Of a stretch of DNA of 64,000 nt, positions 62,321 through 64,000 are shown piece by piece. How positions within the stretch are numbered: position 1 is the stretch's first letter; every line of letters begins with the position of its first letter. The notes under the pieces are model-generated. The model saw only the letters and a list, made by a program, of their open reading frames with translations, was not told the origin of the DNA and searched no databases. Source of the stretch: Thalassovita sp. (GTDB lineage: Bacteria; Pseudomonadota; Alphaproteobacteria; Rhodobacterales; Rhodobacteraceae); assembly GCA_029212905.1 (NCBI GenBank), contig JARGPB010000008.1, positions 1 through 64,000 on the forward strand, in the 5' to 3' direction. The position numbers and the translations under genes were made by a program.

Positions 62321-63178
62321 TTATCCGGCCAAGTCTGCAATAGCTGCGGCTTTTGCCAGAGTTTTCTTGGCGGTCTCGACATGCAGGTTTTCGACGATCT
62401 TGCCGTCGACAACTGCAACGCCCTGCCCGCTGGCCTCTGTTTCCTCAAACGCAGCAATCTGACGTTTTGCCAGGTCGATCTCGGCTTCAGATGGGGCAAA
62501 GGCTTCGTTTGTTACATCAACCTGCGCGGGGTGGATCAGCGTCTTGCCATCATAGCCCATGTCCCGTCCCTGATCGCATTCGACTTTCAGGCCGTCATTG
62601 TCCTTGAACTGGTTATACACACCGTCAATCGCGATTACGCCATGAGCGCGAGCAGCCAGCAGGATCATCTGCAACGAGGCCTGCATCGGCAGACGATCCG
62701 CGCGGAACCGGCTGTTCAGCTCTTTGGCCAGATCATTCGTTCCTGCAACAAAGCCTGTCAGCTGCGGGTGAGCAGCGATTTCCAGCGCGTTCAGAATACC
62801 CAGCGGCGTTTCCATCATTGCCCAGATCGGCTTACCATTTCCCAACAGATCTGCCAGCGCCTGCACGTCCGCAGCCGAGTTCACCTTGGGCAGAAGGAAG
62901 GCATCGCAATCAGCGTCGCGCAGCGCCTCGACATCACCAGCGCCCCATTCGCTATCCAAACCGTTGATACGGATAATCTTGGCGCGGTTGCCGTAACCTC
63001 CCTCGGCCAACGCGGCCTTCAGCGTGTCACGCGCGCCAACCTTGGCGTCGGGGCTGACCGCGTCCTCCAAGTCGAAAATGATGGCATCAACGGGCAGCGT
63101 GCGGGCCTTATCCAGCGCCCGATCTTTCGAACCGGGAATGTAAAGAACCGAGCGATATGGGCGGGCGGTCATGTCCAT
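62321..63178 (-). CDS. mcl2: (3S)-malyl-CoA thioesterase (Mcl2)
   Basis: A 285-residue HpcH/HpaI-fold CitE-like enzyme. It begins PYRSVLYIPGSKDRALDKA and has the metal/CoA-binding IIFDLEDAVSPD and GTNDLAKELNS motifs and GKTLIHPAQ. It matches Mcl2 of R. sphaeroides, which hydrolyses (3S)-malyl-CoA to malate, rather than the longer Mcl1 lyase (about 318 residues). The position beside mch and sdh also matches R. sphaeroides. A generic CitE/CoA ester lyase name would be the fallback. It starts 117 nt from the TSUP gene. Confidence 0.88.
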   Translation of the reverse strand: MDMTARPYRSVLYIPGSKDRALDKARTLPVDAIIFDLEDAVSPDAKVGARDTLKAALAEGGYGNRAKIIRINGLDSEWGAGDVEALRDADCDAFLLPKVNSAADVQALADLLGNGKPIWAMMETPLGILNALEIAAHPQLTGFVAGTNDLAKELNSRFRADRLPMQASLQMILLAARAHGVIAIDGVYNQFKDNDGLKVECDQGRDMGYDGKTLIHPAQVDVTNEAFAPSEAEIDLAKRQIAAFEETEASGQGVAVVDGKIVENLHVETAKKTLAKAAAIADLAG

Positions 63179-63294
63179 GAGTCTTGTCCTCGTAATAATC
63201 TTGCGCGGACAAGGCCAAATTTCAGCGAAAATTTCAAGAGCAATGTCGCCGCAGCGCAGAAATAACCGCCGTCAAACGCGAAAACACCGTCGTT

Positions 63295-64000
63295 TCAGGT
63301 AAGCGCATCCCAAATCAGCTTTGTCCCGGTCAGCGTCAGAAGCACATAAGTCAACGTAAAGAAGGCGCGCTCGGGCACCATATGATGCGCTTTCACCCCC
63401 AGCCAGGCACCCAGAATCGCGAAAGGCGCCAACAGCAGATCAGCCCACAGTGTCTGAACCGTAAAAATACCCAGGAATGCATAGGGCACGAATTTGGAAA
63501 TGTTGATCGCCCAGAAGATCAAAACCGTCGTGGCCTGAAAGGGAGTCTTCGCCAACCCTCGGGACAACAGATACACAGCGGCCGGGGGGCCACCCGCGTG
63601 ACTGACAAAACTGGTGAACCCCGCCAGCGCACCGGCGAATGCTCCGGCCCACTGCGGCATTTCCCGCGCCGGAGGTCGGATTAGGCGCAATTTCAACGAC
63701 ATCTGCCAGCCAACAAAGGCCAGCGAGATGCCCCCGATCAACAGACGAAAGAAATCCGCATCCGCGATCTGATACAGCCAGGCCCCCAGCCCAACCCCTG
63801 GCAAGGCCCCCAGGATCAGCAGTCGCGCATCGGGCCAGCTCCATTGCCCCCAATACGGCCGCAGGGTGGTCGCATCCACCAGCATCAGCAGCGGCAACAT
63901 GATACCGAGCGCCTGCCCCGGTTCAAGGATCACCGCAAGAATCGAGGCCGCCGCAAAGGCCGCCCCGGACCCGAAACCACCCTTGGAAATCCCCGCGAAT
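63295..64000 (-). CDS. TSUP (TauE/SafE) family permease (5' truncated by window edge)
   Basis: A sulfite exporter TauE/SafE-family protein, cut by the right edge: the readable frame continues past the GTG at 63931-63933 with FAGISKGGFGSGAAFA, the classical TSUP N-terminal motif, so the start lies beyond the window. About 235 residues are visible, with several membrane helices and the second motif HAGGPPAAVYLLS. It is separate from the TSUP protein at 42452. Substrate unknown. It is on the same strand as mcl2, 117 nt away. Confidence 0.88.
   Translation of the reverse strand, partial: FAGISKGGFGSGAAFAAASILAVILEPGQALGIMLPLLMLVDATTLRPYWGQWSWPDARLLILGALPGVGLGAWLYQIADADFFRLLIGGISLAFVGWQMSLKLRLIRPPAREMPQWAGAFAGALAGFTSFVSHAGGPPAAVYLLSRGLAKTPFQATTVLIFWAINISKFVPYAFLGIFTVQTLWADLLLAPFAILGAWLGVKAHHMVPERAFFTLTYVLLTLTGTKLIWDALT

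Noticed and set aside
1..64000. Insertion sequences, prophage, CRISPR arrays or toxin-antitoxin pairs.
   Set aside because: No transposase, integrase, phage structural gene, array of direct repeats with spacers, or toxin-antitoxin pair was recognised.

Overview
This 64 kb window is a chromosomal segment of an alphaproteobacterium, most likely a member of the Rhodobacteraceae (Roseobacter group). The case rests on the ethylmalonyl-CoA pathway genes (ccr, ecm, mch, mcl2) lying beside sdhCDAB much as in Rhodobacter sphaeroides, a bacterial NDUFS4-like complex I accessory subunit, an FnrL-type box, and several small proteins of Rhodobacteraceae type. About 57 protein genes and one tRNA are visible. 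I see no insertion sequence, prophage, CRISPR array or rRNA gene, so this is mostly core genome with a few accessory genes.

Region 1 (1-8.7 kb, minus strand) is the classical transcription/translation block, read secE-nusG-rplK-rplA-rplJ-rplL-rpoB-rpoC; rpoC runs off the left edge. Two RNA-level control regions stand out: a long leader before rplJ (L10 leader position) and a perfect 13-bp hairpin between rplL and rpoB.

Region 2 (8.7-12.3 kb) is a gabT-gabD operon for GABA catabolism, divergent from an XRE-cupin regulator; a perfect 10-bp inverted repeat lies between them. Region 3 (12.4-23.4 kb, plus strand) holds an AEC-family carrier, a MacB-like exporter (ATPase, double-FtsX permease, HlyD adaptor) and tamA-tamB. 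Region 4 (23.5-30 kb) is a TTG-started FMN-dependent 2-hydroxyacid oxidase convergent with a complete TonB-dependent siderophore-iron operon: receptor, PiuC-type hydroxylase, exbB, exbD, tonB.

Region 5 (30.2-37.6 kb) holds tRNA-Arg(TCT), the NDUFS4-like gene, uvrB (with a perfect TTGAT-N4-ATCAA site between these two genes), a periplasmic rhodanese, a UspA protein, exported hypothetical proteins, and the overlapping trio nfu-tsaB-rimI. Region 6 (37.7-44.1 kb) is a BMP-type nucleoside ABC transporter followed by a TSUP permease/TIGR02186 pair. Region 7 (44.1-46.4 kb) is an SDR dehydrogenase and a RecD-like helicase.

Region 8 (46.5-63.2 kb) is the main metabolic island: crotonyl-CoA carboxylase/reductase, an acyltransferase, ethylmalonyl-CoA mutase, a GNAT protein, purine-nucleoside phosphorylase, a DUF1989 protein, a flavoprotein dehydrogenase, two microproteins, an sdhC-sdhD-sdhA-(sulfotransferase)-sdhB operon, then NnrU-family protein, DUF1737 protein, mesaconyl-CoA hydratase and (3S)-malyl-CoA thioesterase. 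Together these support acetyl-CoA assimilation through the ethylmalonyl-CoA pathway feeding the TCA cycle. The window ends inside a second TSUP permease. I found no convincing wholly new system. The best leads are the sulfotransferase inside the sdh operon, the tandem TGTGATCAC operators before sdhC, and the FnrL-type box before uvrB.
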